A stretch of DNA of 64,000 bases from Thiosulfativibrio zosterae (lineage in GTDB: Bacteria > Pseudomonadota > Gammaproteobacteria > Thiomicrospirales > Thiomicrospiraceae). The notes under the pieces are model-generated. The model was not told the origin of the DNA and made no database searches. It was given only the letters and a program-made list of their open reading frames with translations. The DNA is taken from the NCBI RefSeq assembly GCF_011398155.1, contig NZ_AP021888.1, positions 248,001 through 312,000 on the forward strand, written 5' to 3'. Shown one piece after another: positions 8,013 through 17,312 of this stretch; the stretch's first letter is position 1; every line of letters begins with the position of its first letter. The translations under genes were made by a program, and so were the position numbers.

Positions 8013-10271
8013 GTGACCATCATTGAAGTGGCTGTTGCAGGGCCTTTTTTAACCCCATTAAGTTATCTGTTGGATTCGACAGCAACGGCCGCTTTGCCGG
8101 TGGTGGGCGGACGAGTGCGCGTGCCGTTTCGCAGCAAATCTTTAGTGGGTGTGGTGATGGCTGTGCAAACCTTTGTGGATGAGCAGGCTTTACAGGCGGG
8201 TTGCGCAGCCTTATCGCTCAACCTTAAAAAACTTAAGTCGATTGAAGCGGTGTTAGACACCGCACCACTATTTTCCGCTAAAGACATGGAATTGTTGAAG
8301 TGGGCAAGTTTTTATTATCACGAACCGATTGGCAATGTTATGCAAACCGCGCTGCCCAAACGCCTGCGGCAAGGTGAAGTGCCCGAGGTAGAAGGGGTAA
8401 CCTCTTGGGTTTTAGCGCCGCAGTCGATTCGAGAAACCTTGCCGCCCTTGCCCGCCAATGCTAAACAGCAGTTGGCGCTAATCGATTGCTTGTCAGAATC
8501 TCAAGCGCTCAGTGCTGAACATCTTAATGCGCAACTCAATCATTGGCGCACGCCCATGAAGCGTTTGCTAGATTTGGGTTGGGTGCAAGAAACCACCTCG
8601 CCTTGTTTAAATTGGCACTCAAAACTGACCAGGCCTGGTCATATTTTGAATGCAGAACAGCAAGTAGCGGTCGATGCGGTTGATTTTGACAAAGGCTATC
8701 AAGCCTTTTTATTAGAAGGAATTACCGGTAGCGGCAAAACAGAAGTCTATTTGGGCATGATTGAACGCTGTTTGCACTTGGGAAAACAGGTGTTGGTCTT
8801 GGTGCCCGAAATTGGCTTAACCCCGCAAACCGTGCAGCGCTTTGAAGCCTATTTGCAACAGCCCGTGGCGGTGATGCATTCTGGGCTCAACGACAAAGAG
8901 CGCCAATGCGCTTGGTGGCTGGTGCAATCAGGGCGCGTGCAAGTGTTATTGGGCACACGCTCTGCCGTTTTTACGCCTTTTGCCAATTTGGGTTTGTGCA
9001 TTATGGACGAAGAGCATGATTTGTCTTTTAAACAGCAAGATGGTTTTCGCTACTCAGCGCGTGATTGTTTGGTGCGCCGCGCCCATCTTGAAAAAGTGCC
9101 CGTGGTGTTGGGTTCGGCAACGCCCTCTCTAGAAAGCTTATATAACGCTCAAACCCAGCGTTATGCTTGGTTAAAACTGCAGCAGCGCGCCGCCGGCGCA
9201 CAGTTGCCAAATGTACAGCTATTGGATATTCGTGGTGAAAAACTGGCCGAAGGCGTATCAACGCCTTTGCGTAAACTCATGGCACAGCACCTTGCAGACC
9301 AAGGTCAGGTGTTGTTATTTTTAAATCGCCGTGGATTTGCGCCGGTGTTGATGTGTCATGACTGTGGTTGGCAAGCAGCCTGTCCCAGTTGCGATGCCAA
9401 TATGACCTATCATCAACAGGTGAATGAATTGCGGTGTCATCATTGTGGTTATCAACACAAAGCACCGCACACCTGTCCGCATTGCCAGTCGGCAGAATTT
9501 GTTAAGGTCGGTCAAGGTACCGAGCGTTTGGAAGAAACCATTCAAAGCTGGTTTCCCGAAGAAAGCCTGTTGCGGATTGATGCCGACACCACACGCCTCA
9601 AAGGACAAATGGCCGAACTCACACAGCAAGCCAAAGAAGGCAAGGCGCGTATTTTAATCGGCACGCAAATGCTGGCCAAAGGGCATCATTTTCCGCAGGT
9701 CACTTTGGTCGGTTTGTTGGACATTGACCAAGGATTATTCAGCAGTGATTTTCGGGCAGCGGAACGCATGGCGCAGTTAATTGTGCAGGTGTCGGGGCGT
9801 GCTGGGCGCGCTGAAAAAACCGGTACTGTGATGATACAAACCCATCATCCTGAGCATCCGTTATTAAAAACCTTGGTTGCCGAGGGCTACGAAGCTTTTG
9901 CCAAACAAGCCTTGCTGGGTCGTGAAGAGGCCGGTTTGCCGCCTTATGAATACCAAATTTTAATTCGTGCCGAAGCCATCGATGCCCAAGCGGGTTGGCA
10001 GTTTTTAAATGAAATCAAATTCAGTCTGCAATCTCTCAAACCGACGCTCTTAGCGCAAGCGTCAAGTCAGGTGAACGCTCAGGTGATGGGGCCGGTGGCG
10101 GCGCCCATGATGCGACGCCAAGGGCGCTATCGTTATCAACTGCTGTTGCAATCCAATCATCGCGGCACTTTGCATCAATGGTTAGGGCAAGTAGAGTCCA
10201 GAATTTACGCTTCAAAACTCACCGCCAAAGTGCGTTGGAGCATCGATGTCGATCCGCAAGAGATGAACTGA
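8013..10271 (+). CDS. priA: Primosomal protein N' (replication restart helicase PriA)
   Basis: 3'-to-5' DNA helicase that recognises stalled forks and reloads the replisome. The length, 752 residues, is close to the usual 730. The N-terminal 3'-DNA-binding region (about 1-105) is followed by Walker A (GITGSGKT, about 238-245), the DEEHD motif (about 332) and a zinc-binding insert with paired cysteines (CHDCGW, CPSC, CHHCGY, CPHC; about 447-490). Helicase motifs GTQMLAKGHHFP and QVSGRAGR follow. The start is GTG at 8013 with a purine-rich AGAGAGA upstream. It is divergent from the TRAP operon. A copy of the ACCAGGCCTGGT palindrome lies in its coding sequence at 8626-8641. Confidence 0.96.
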   Translation: MTIIEVAVAGPFLTPLSYLLDSTATAALPVVGGRVRVPFRSKSLVGVVMAVQTFVDEQALQAGCAALSLNLKKLKSIEAVLDTAPLFSAKDMELLKWASFYYHEPIGNVMQTALPKRLRQGEVPEVEGVTSWVLAPQSIRETLPPLPANAKQQLALIDCLSESQALSAEHLNAQLNHWRTPMKRLLDLGWVQETTSPCLNWHSKLTRPGHILNAEQQVAVDAVDFDKGYQAFLLEGITGSGKTEVYLGMIERCLHLGKQVLVLVPEIGLTPQTVQRFEAYLQQPVAVMHSGLNDKERQCAWWLVQSGRVQVLLGTRSAVFTPFANLGLCIMDEEHDLSFKQQDGFRYSARDCLVRRAHLEKVPVVLGSATPSLESLYNAQTQRYAWLKLQQRAAGAQLPNVQLLDIRGEKLAEGVSTPLRKLMAQHLADQGQVLLFLNRRGFAPVLMCHDCGWQAACPSCDANMTYHQQVNELRCHHCGYQHKAPHTCPHCQSAEFVKVGQGTERLEETIQSWFPEESLLRIDADTTRLKGQMAELTQQAKEGKARILIGTQMLAKGHHFPQVTLVGLLDIDQGLFSSDFRAAERMAQLIVQVSGRAGRAEKTGTVMIQTHHPEHPLLKTLVAEGYEAFAKQALLGREEAGLPPYEYQILIRAEAIDAQAGWQFLNEIKFSLQSLKPTLLAQASSQVNAQVMGPVAAPMMRRQGRYRYQLLLQSNHRGTLHQWLGQVESRIYASKLTAKVRWSIDVDPQEMN
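8626..8641. repeat. ACCAGGCCTGGT palindrome inside priA
   Basis: A perfect 16-bp palindrome, TGACCAGGCCTGGTCA, lies inside priA just before the helicase domain, and is read as Thr-Arg-Pro-Gly in that frame. Flanking bases are A-rich on the left and T-rich on the right, as in the terminator copies. It belongs to the dispersed family described in the findings. Confidence 0.85.
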
Positions 10272-10340
10272 ACCAGCTCAAATGTTAAGTTGGCGAGTAA
10301 TTTGCTTATAAATTTTTTTTGATTTAATGGAGCTTTGTGC

Positions 10341-11192
10341 ATGAGATTACTAGGTGTTTTGCCGCTGGCGGCAATTGTGTTTCTGCAGGGATGTGACTTG
10401 GGAATTGAGGATAAAAAAACTTCAGCTCCAGTTGCGCAGGTCACTTCAACTGAGCTGAAGGCTTTGTTTGAAAGTTTTATTCTCATCCAAGATCAAGAAA
10501 TGATGCTAACAAACTTGGCGACTCAATTGCAGGGTGTGGATACGGTTTCAAGTGTTGCTGGTTTGTTAACAAACACCAGCTCAACAGGTGTTTGTGGTGG
10601 AACATCAGCTTTATCAGCTGATCTGACTGCGGTAAGTGGTGATTTTGATAATACCTTAACCTTAAATAGTTACTGCACGGATAGCTTAGATTGGACAGGT
10701 AAGTTAACTCAGTCTGGCGTTGTAACTGCTACTGGCAGCGATGCCGATAATTATGAAATGGTGTATGGTAATTATATTTATAAAGTTGAATCGGATGATG
10801 CTTTTACTGTAACCCTAGTAGGGACTATGGAAAAGGCTGTAACGGCGACAGCGACAACACATTATTTTAATAGGATATCAGCCTATAAATACCCTGATAA
10901 CCTAACGGTTGAGGCTCTTAAATGGCTCGTCGCAACTTATGATGCTGGCAAAATTTATACTGGTAGTTTGGTTCATCCTACTTATGGTACCGTTGCTGTG
11001 ACTACGGTCCCTTCTTTTCCAGTCACGACGACACAAGACGGCCCCTACCAAAAACCCATTAGTGGCAAACTTAAGTTAACAGGGCTTGATAGCATTGGTT
11101 ATATCACTTTCAATGGATTGGGAAGTTACACCCTAGATGTCGATGCGGATGCCGACGGTATTGTTGATTTAACTGAAACCCTGTCTTGGTAA
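10341..11192 (+). CDS. Predicted lipoprotein of unknown function
   Basis: A 283-residue exported protein with a lipoprotein signal: a short hydrophobic stretch ending in lipobox LQGC (Cys at residue 19). The mature part is Thr/Ser/Gly/Asp-rich and looks beta-rich. Two Cys in the middle (in VCGG and SYCTD) could form a disulfide. The tail, DVDADADGIVDLTE, resembles an Asp-rich calcium loop. ATG at 10341 is preferred over a TTG two codons upstream because GGAG sits 8 nt before it. No family is recognised. It stands between priA and the TIGR03546 gene, with about 70-80 nt either side and no clear terminator. Confidence 0.75.
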   Translation: MRLLGVLPLAAIVFLQGCDLGIEDKKTSAPVAQVTSTELKALFESFILIQDQEMMLTNLATQLQGVDTVSSVAGLLTNTSSTGVCGGTSALSADLTAVSGDFDNTLTLNSYCTDSLDWTGKLTQSGVVTATGSDADNYEMVYGNYIYKVESDDAFTVTLVGTMEKAVTATATTHYFNRISAYKYPDNLTVEALKWLVATYDAGKIYTGSLVHPTYGTVAVTTVPSFPVTTTQDGPYQKPISGKLKLTGLDSIGYITFNGLGSYTLDVDADADGIVDLTETLSW

Positions 11193-11272
11193 TTTCTTAT
11201 TGATTGAAATGATTGTGAATTTACCCAAATTCGTTAAAATGATGGTCTTTACTAATTATTACTGAGGCAATA

Positions 11273-11764
11273 ATGGGCTTAATACTCAAGTTGTTTAAGG
11301 CACTCAACGCCAATCAATATCCGGGGCAAATTGCCCTGTCTTTTGTATTAGGGATGATATTGGGGTTAACCCCCTTATTTTTTGCCCATAATTTACTCAC
11401 GCTGGCGCTTATTTTTATGTTGCGGGTGAATCTTGCCGGTGTGGTGGTTGCTTGGGCATTTTTCAGCGGACTGGCCTATTTACTGGATCCTATCTTTAAT
11501 CAGCTGGGGCTTTGGGTGTTACAAATGCCTGCTTTAGAGCCTATGTTTACTGAAGCCTATAATTCTGCTGTTTGGCGCTTCTTGCACTTTAACAACTCTA
11601 TTGTCATGGGCAGTATTTTGGTGTCCTATTTGTTGGCGATTCCAGCCTTCATTCTCTTTTTGATTTTGATTAAAACTTATCGCAAAACCTTTTTGGCTTG
11701 GGTCAGTAAATTCAAAGTCGTGCAAATGTTAAAAGCGGCTGATAAAGCCAGCTTAGTTTCTTAA
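11273..11764 (+). CDS. TIGR03546 family inner-membrane protein
   Basis: A 163-residue integral membrane protein with about four hydrophobic segments. The N-terminal pattern KALNANQYPGQIALSF and LGLTPLFFAHN is what I recognise as the TIGR03546 family. Genes of this family are typically found immediately next to a TIGR03545 gene, as here (11-nt gap). The function of the pair is not established. The ATG at 11273 follows TACTGAGGCAATA, an acceptable ribosome site. Confidence 0.8.
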   Translation: MGLILKLFKALNANQYPGQIALSFVLGMILGLTPLFFAHNLLTLALIFMLRVNLAGVVVAWAFFSGLAYLLDPIFNQLGLWVLQMPALEPMFTEAYNSAVWRFLHFNNSIVMGSILVSYLLAIPAFILFLILIKTYRKTFLAWVSKFKVVQMLKAADKASLVS

Positions 11765-11775
11765 GGAGAATGCAA

Positions 11776-13752
11776 ATGACTCAAACAGCCATTAAAAATC
11801 CTTCTCCGACTTCTGCTGCACCTGCACCTGCATCCACGCCAGCCCCTAAAGGCTGGATTCGTTGGTCGGGTATCGCTATTTTTAGTGCCATTATTGGTGG
11901 CATCGTTGGCTTGTCTTATTTGGGTATCAGTCTTTTTCTAAAAAAAGAAATTCAACATTACGCCAGCCAAGCTTGGGGTGCCCAGGTGGACATTGGCTCT
12001 TTGGGGCTTAGTTTTAGTCCACTGGGTGTCGAGGTGAATCAAATCGCCTTAACCGACCCTGAGCAGCCCATGCAAAATTTACTGCAAATTCAACAAATCA
12101 AAGCCACGATGAATTTGTATCACTGGGTGGTAGGGCGTACAGTAATTGAAGATGTGAATTTCAATGGCTTTGCGATGCATCAGCCTCGTCAGAGCGCCGG
12201 TGCGATTTATAAAACTGCCGAGGAAACCGCGGCGCAAAAAGCCGATAAAAAAGCATCGCAAGCTTTTAATTTGCCACAAATGAGCTTACCTGATCCGCAA
12301 GAAATTCTGGCCCGTGAAACCCTAAAAACCGTGACAGCAGGGCAAGAAATTCAAGCCGAAATTGCCAAAATTGACCAGGCCTGGTCAAATTTGCAGGCAA
12401 AATTGCCAAATGAAGCAACGGTTAAAGACTATCAAAAACGCTTTGAAGCCCTGTCTAAAGGTGACTTTAGTAATCCTGCGGTGATTTTACAAAAGCAAAA
12501 AGACTTTGAAGCCCTCAAAAAAGAAATCGAAGCGCACAAGAAAACCCTGGATGAAGGTCAGGCGTTACTAAAACAAGTCAATGCCCTCAAAACCCAAGCG
12601 CAAAAATTACCAGATTTGCCTCAGCAGGATTATGACCGACTCATGGCCAAATATAGTTTCAGCGAACAGGGCTTGTCTAATGTGACCTATTTGTTGTTTG
12701 GGCCCAAAATTCAAGGCTGGTTGGATACGGCTCAAGCCTGGCGCGTTAAGTTACAACCCGTGATTGAGTATGCCCAATCCTGGCAAGCCAAACGAGCCAA
12801 AGAAGCCGCCGAAGCCGAAGCAACCAAAGCTGCCAGAGCCTTTGGCACCGTGGTGAACTATCGGGAATATGACCCACAACCCAAGTTTATCGTTAAGCGC
12901 ATTCATGGCGATGGCAATATTGATTGGGGTCATGTCGAGCTGGCAATTAAGCAACTCAACTTTGATCATGCGGTTTCTAAAATCCCGGTCACTTTTAAAA
13001 TTGATGCTTTGCCGGTAAAGCAAAAATCGCCTTTAATCATTATGGGTGAAAGCAACTATGTGCACCCTGAAAAACCAATTAATCGAGCCAACTTTACCCT
13101 TGCCGATTATGCGCTCAGTGAAGCGCGTTTGTCGGACGATAAAACCTTGCCTGTAGTTATGAAGCAAGGCCAGATGAGTTTGCAGGGGCAAATGTCATGG
13201 TTAGGTGGCGATCAGATTAAAGCGGACGTTGACACGCGTTTTAGTCAGGTTGCGTTGGATGCGACAGCGTCTGACTCTAAAGAAGTGAAAAAATACATTG
13301 CGCCTATCTTTGCCGATATCTCAGAATTTACGGTGCAAAGTGCCATCACTGGTGATGCGTTCGCGCCCAAAGTGGATGCGAAATCTGATTTGGATAAGTT
13401 GTTGTCAAAAGCATTTAATAAAGTTTTAGATGCGGAAATCGCCAGTGCTAAGCAGCAAGTTAAACAATATTTAGACACATTGTTGAATGAGCAAATGGGG
13501 CCTATTAATCAACAGTTGAGCAAACTCTTGGGCGAGCAGTCGACCTTAAAGGCGCAAGACTTGGATTTGGATGCCATTTTAAATGGCAAGTTGCCGGGCT
13601 TGGACCAAAAGTCGCTAGAGAAAAAAGCAAAAGCTGAGGCCGAAAAAGCGCTTGAAAAAGAAAAAGAAAAATTGAAAGCACAGGCGCAAGCTGAAGCCGA
13701 AAAAGCGATTAGCGACAAAGCCAAAAACATCTTAAAAGGCTTTGGCTTTTAA
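11776..13752 (+). CDS. TIGR03545 family protein
   Basis: A 658-residue protein with a Pro/Ala-rich cytoplasmic start, one transmembrane helix (about 32-58) and a long periplasmic part that begins like an AsmA-type domain (QVDIGSLGLSFSPLGVEV). Charged coiled-coil stretches follow (about 130-270), then a beta-rich region and a Lys/Glu/Ala-rich C-terminal helix. ATG 11776 is preferred over ATG 11770 because the AAGGAG site at 11763-11768 would touch the earlier start. Family assignment rests on the overall pattern and the TIGR03546 neighbour. An in-frame palindrome copy at 12371 encodes Ile-Asp-Gln-Ala-Trp-Ser in the coiled-coil region. A role in envelope lipid transport would be a guess from the AsmA likeness. 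Confidence 0.78.
   Translation: MTQTAIKNPSPTSAAPAPASTPAPKGWIRWSGIAIFSAIIGGIVGLSYLGISLFLKKEIQHYASQAWGAQVDIGSLGLSFSPLGVEVNQIALTDPEQPMQNLLQIQQIKATMNLYHWVVGRTVIEDVNFNGFAMHQPRQSAGAIYKTAEETAAQKADKKASQAFNLPQMSLPDPQEILARETLKTVTAGQEIQAEIAKIDQAWSNLQAKLPNEATVKDYQKRFEALSKGDFSNPAVILQKQKDFEALKKEIEAHKKTLDEGQALLKQVNALKTQAQKLPDLPQQDYDRLMAKYSFSEQGLSNVTYLLFGPKIQGWLDTAQAWRVKLQPVIEYAQSWQAKRAKEAAEAEATKAARAFGTVVNYREYDPQPKFIVKRIHGDGNIDWGHVELAIKQLNFDHAVSKIPVTFKIDALPVKQKSPLIIMGESNYVHPEKPINRANFTLADYALSEARLSDDKTLPVVMKQGQMSLQGQMSWLGGDQIKADVDTRFSQVALDATASDSKEVKKYIAPIFADISEFTVQSAITGDAFAPKVDAKSDLDKLLSKAFNKVLDAEIASAKQQVKQYLDTLLNEQMGPINQQLSKLLGEQSTLKAQDLDLDAILNGKLPGLDQKSLEKKAKAEAEKALEKEKEKLKAQAQAEAEKAISDKAKNILKGFGF
12371..12388. 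repeat. ACCAGGCCTGGT palindrome inside the TIGR03545 gene
   Basis: Perfect 18-bp palindrome TTGACCAGGCCTGGTCAA within the coding sequence, with near-symmetrical A/T flanks on both sides. It is read as Asp-Gln-Ala-Trp-Ser, the same Gln-Ala-Trp reading found in the bioF and bioC copies. Confidence 0.85.
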
Positions 13753-13788
13753 TGTTCTGCTGTCACCGTTGATAGCCTAGGAAATGAT

Positions 13789-16700
13789 ATGAGAAAAAAT
13801 CTGCCCATCACCCAGCATGAATATGTCATTCCCGAAGGTCGAGTATTGGTCTCTGAAACAGACTTGTTGGGCAATATCACCTATGCCAACGATACTTTTA
13901 TCGAAGTGAGTGGTTATTCTTGGGAGGAACTTAACGGCCAACCGCATAGCATGATTCGTCATCCGGATGTGCCAGAGGCGGTTTTTAAAGACCTTTGGGA
14001 TACTTTAAAACGCGGTGAGCCTTGGCATCAATATGTTAAAAATCGTCGCAAAAATGGCGACCATTATTGGGTAGAAGCCAATATTGCGCCAGTGTTGCAC
14101 CATGGCAAAGTCACCGGTTATAAATCGGTTCGTAACACCATCAAGCGTGAGCAAATTCCCCAGTCAGAAGCCGCTTATCAAGCGATTGCCGCCGGCAAAA
14201 TCATCTTAAAATCCGGCGTTCCAACCACACCTTTTGCTGAAAAAATGGCCGCGTTGAGTCCCTTGCCCAAAAAGAGTATTTTGGGCAAAACCATGATTCC
14301 GTTGATTTTAATGGCGATTCTGTGGAGTATCGTGCTGCAGTTGTATTTACAAAATGTGGCCGACAATCTCTACCAAGAAGCGGTGCACGACAGACAAACC
14401 TTGCTCAGCTCTAATTTAGACAGCGAAATCGCCAGCCAAAGCCAAATTGCCCTGACCAATGCCGTGGGGCTAGCGGGGAATTCAGCCTTGATTTATGGCC
14501 TATACGACCATCAAAAAACGGTGATTTGGCAAATCCTAGAAGTGAATTATCAGCAATATGTCAAACGCGCCAATATGGATGGCATGGGCTTGGCGGTGTT
14601 TGATGCCGATTTAAACCTGGTGTCTGGCAGTGGCGTGAGCATTAAGGTGGATGCTATGCCCAAAGAACCGCTGACCCGCATACAGTTTCAAGCCGAAGGT
14701 GGATTTTTGCAGGCTCTAGTGCCGGTGCCTTACGGTGACAAGGTCATAGGTTTGGTGGGGGTGAGCTTGCCTTTAACGCAGGTCAGTGCGTTAGAAAAAC
14801 AAGCCAATCACCAATATGCAGCCTTTGCAAAACAACAAACCACCTATCAAGCGGCGCAAGGGTTTGAAAATTCGCCCGCGTTGCAAAGTTTTCAATTGCT
14901 AAAACCTCAAGAGCAGCAGGACTTGTTTAAGTCACTGTATCTCGTCAAAAATAATCATTTGTTTATTTGGTCGCCGGTTGAAGCAGGCGGGCAGATAGTA
15001 GGCGCACAATTGATTGTCGAGCCAATGGAGATTTTAAGTCGTTTGCTCAGCAACACCTATTTTATGATTTATGTTGCTCAAGCCGCCATGTCGGGTGGTT
15101 TTATTTTGTTATTGATTCAAGTGTTTTGGCGGTTGCGTAAATTCATCTTAACGCCCCTGAAAAACCTCACCGATAAACTGAAAATTGCCTCAGAACAAGG
15201 GTCGTTATCGGTGCGCGCGGATGTGCTCACCACTGATGAAATCGGGCAAATGGGTGAAAATTTCAACCATTATGTGACCGCTGTGCAGCATTTGATGATC
15301 AGCGTGTCTGACATGATTGATGAACTGGCAAAAGGGCGTTTATCAAAGCGGATTCAGGCAGATACCAAGGGGGATTTGAATATCCTTAAAAACTATGTCA
15401 ATGATTCGGCAGACAATATTCAGTTTGTCATTAAAGAGATCGAAAGTGCCATTCACGCGATTCGTGACGGGCATTACAGTTTTGACAGTAGCCAAACCTT
15501 TAGGGGCGAGTTTGCGGTGATGATGGAAGACTTAAAACTTGCCATGAATGATACGCATGATGCCGTGGTGGGTATCAACACCACCATGAAGTCGATTGCA
15601 GAAGGTAACTTCTCGCGCCGCCTAAATGCTCAACTCAGTGGTGAGCTTGAGGCCTTAAAAACCAATATCAATGCATCGCTCGATCAACTAGAGTCGGGCA
15701 TTACCGAAGCGGTTGAAGTTTTGGTTGCGCAGTCGGAAGGCGATTTAACCCAGCGAGTGCAGGGCAAATATAGTGGCAAGATGGGGGTGATGGCTGAAGC
15801 GGTGAATACTTCATTGGATAATATTTCCAGTGCCATAGCTGAGTTGATGTCAGCTTCTCATACCGTCAATGATGCCTCTGCACAGATTGCCGAAGGGTCG
15901 AGCAATTTATCTGATCGTATTCAAAGCCAAGCGGCGACCTTGCAAGAAACGGTTGCCGCTATGGAGGTGATCACCGATACGGTGCGCAAGAACGCCGAAA
16001 ATGCCAATGAAGCAACTCTCTTAGCCAGTGCGGCCAAGCAGCAAGCAGACAATGGTTCGTTGGTCATGCAACGCACCAAAGATTCGATGGCGAATGTGGC
16101 CCAGTCCAGTCAAAAAATAGCCGATATTATCGGCTTGATTGACTCGATTGCGTTTCAAACCAACCTGTTGGCCTTAAACGCAGCGGTAGAAGCGGCGCGT
16201 GCCGGTGAACAAGGCCGTGGATTTGCCGTGGTGGCGGGCGAAGTGCGCAATTTGGCAGGTAAGTCTGCCGAAGCCGCCAAAGAAATTCGTGGGCTCATCG
16301 AAAATACCGGTGTGCAAGTCCGCCAAAGTGTCAGCTTGGTTGAGTCGTCAAATAAAGAATTTATGTCGATTGTGCAGGTAATTTTAAAAATGCACGAGTT
16401 CATTGCGCAAATTGCCTCCGCTAACCAAGAGCAAACGCGTGGTGTTGAGCAAATTAACTTAGCCATGGAAGGCATGGACAGCGTGACTCAGCAAAACGCT
16501 GCCTTGGTTGAAGAAACCGCCAGTGCAGCACAAACCTTGCGCAACGAAGCCGACGAAATGAAAGGCCAAGTGAGTTTCTTTAATACCAAATCCAGCGAGT
16601 TGGGCGCGGGTGTCAATCGCAGCCATGCGGTGATTCAAAGCTTTAAATTTCATGAGAAATCCACTGGCCCAGAGGCTTGGGATATGGCCTTGGCTGAAAG

Positions 16701-17013
16701 AGCCCTGCGTAACTGGGTGAATAAATTAAAAGCCAGCTTAAATGGCGTAGGGCAAATTACCCGCGAAGAATTGTCTGCCAAAACGGGCATGACCCATTGG
16801 TTAGCACAAGAAGGGCGTGATGCGTTTGGTAGCTTGCCAGAGTTTGCTTTGTTGCAACAACTTTACCCAAGTTTACGCAGCGAGTTTTTGAAAACCTTGG
16901 ATCTCAAAGAGTCGGGTAAGCTAGAAGATGCACAGCTTCATTTTATTGTGGTTAAAGAATTGTCTGCTGCGGTGCTGGATATTTTAGATAAGCTAGAAGC
17001 CCAATTACACTGA
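13789..17013 (+). CDS. Methyl-accepting chemotaxis protein with Aer-like PAS and CZB-like tail
   Basis: A 1074-residue chemoreceptor. An Aer-type PAS domain comes first (about 15-120; FIEVSGYSWEEL, MIRHPDVP, NGDHYWVEANIAP). A first membrane helix lies at about 165-188, followed by a periplasmic region (about 190-420), a second helix (about 425-448), a long run of HAMP-like units (about 450-680) and the MCP signalling domain with hairpin tip [20 protein letters not shown]. The last roughly 120 residues look like a chemoreceptor zinc-binding (CZB) domain (RNWVNKLKASLNG, THWLAQEG) but the expected His and Cys ligands seem to be missing. The PAS domain suggests redox or oxygen taxis by analogy with Aer. 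No receptor-tethering pentapeptide is seen. A short 36-nt gap separates it from the TIGR03545 gene. Confidence 0.92.
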   Translation: MRKNLPITQHEYVIPEGRVLVSETDLLGNITYANDTFIEVSGYSWEELNGQPHSMIRHPDVPEAVFKDLWDTLKRGEPWHQYVKNRRKNGDHYWVEANIAPVLHHGKVTGYKSVRNTIKREQIPQSEAAYQAIAAGKIILKSGVPTTPFAEKMAALSPLPKKSILGKTMIPLILMAILWSIVLQLYLQNVADNLYQEAVHDRQTLLSSNLDSEIASQSQIALTNAVGLAGNSALIYGLYDHQKTVIWQILEVNYQQYVKRANMDGMGLAVFDADLNLVSGSGVSIKVDAMPKEPLTRIQFQAEGGFLQALVPVPYGDKVIGLVGVSLPLTQVSALEKQANHQYAAFAKQQTTYQAAQGFENSPALQSFQLLKPQEQQDLFKSLYLVKNNHLFIWSPVEAGGQIVGAQLIVEPMEILSRLLSNTYFMIYVAQAAMSGGFILLLIQVFWRLRKFILTPLKNLTDKLKIASEQGSLSVRADVLTTDEIGQMGENFNHYVTAVQHLMISVSDMIDELAKGRLSKRIQADTKGDLNILKNYVNDSADNIQFVIKEIESAIHAIRDGHYSFDSSQTFRGEFAVMMEDLKLAMNDTHDAVVGINTTMKSIAEGNFSRRLNAQLSGELEALKTNINASLDQLESGITEAVEVLVAQSEGDLTQRVQGKYSGKMGVMAEAVNTSLDNISSAIAELMSASHTVNDASAQIAEGSSNLSDRIQSQAATLQETVAAMEVITDTVRKNAENANEATLLASAAKQQADNGSLVMQRTKDSMANVAQSSQKIADIIGLIDSIAFQTNLLALNAAVEAARAGEQGRGFAVVAGEVRNLAGKSAEAAKEIRGLIENTGVQVRQSVSLVESSNKEFMSIVQVILKMHEFIAQIASANQEQTRGVEQINLAMEGMDSVTQQNAALVEETASAAQTLRNEADEMKGQVSFFNTKSSELGAGVNRSHAVIQSFKFHEKSTGPEAWDMALAERALRNWVNKLKASLNGVGQITREELSAKTGMTHWLAQEGRDAFGSLPEFALLQQLYPSLRSEFLKTLDLKESGKLEDAQLHFIVVKELSAAVLDILDKLEAQLH

Positions 17014-17032
17014 TGCCATTGAGATAATCAAT

Positions 17033-17288
17033 GGGGCGCAGGCTTTAGCCTGCTGAGTGAGGATGGATTGCAGAATAGAAGGCTAAAGCCTTCGCCCCAA
17101 AAGTTGACGGGAGTTAATGGGGCAGGCCTAAGCATGCTGAGAGTTTATGCGTTATTTAACAGAATGCAGACGGGAGTTATGGGGCGCAGGCTTCAGCCTG
17201 CTTAATGTTGATAGTTTATTTAACAGAAGGCTAAAGCCTTCGCCCCGAAGGCAGACGAGAGTAAATGGGGCGCAGGCTTTAGCCTGCT
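17033..17288. repeat. Array of REP-like extragenic palindromes
   Basis: Six copies of a roughly 22-bp GC-rich unit fill the gap between the chemoreceptor and bioC. Units at 17033-17054, 17181-17202 and 17267-17288 read GGGGCGCAGGCTT(T/C)AGCCTG and continue CT. Units at 17077-17098 and 17225-17246 are the inverse type, AGAAGGCTAAAGCCTTCGCC ending CC. A degraded copy is at 17119-17138. Forward and inverse units pair, so 17033-17098 and 17181-17246 can each fold into long hairpins. A shared spacer, GACGGGAGTTAATG and close variants, precedes the later forward units. The layout is that of REP/BIME elements. A further pair is at 33876-33938. Confidence 0.85.
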
Positions 17289-17312
17289 GGGCGGGGTGTA
17301 AAGGCTTTCAGT

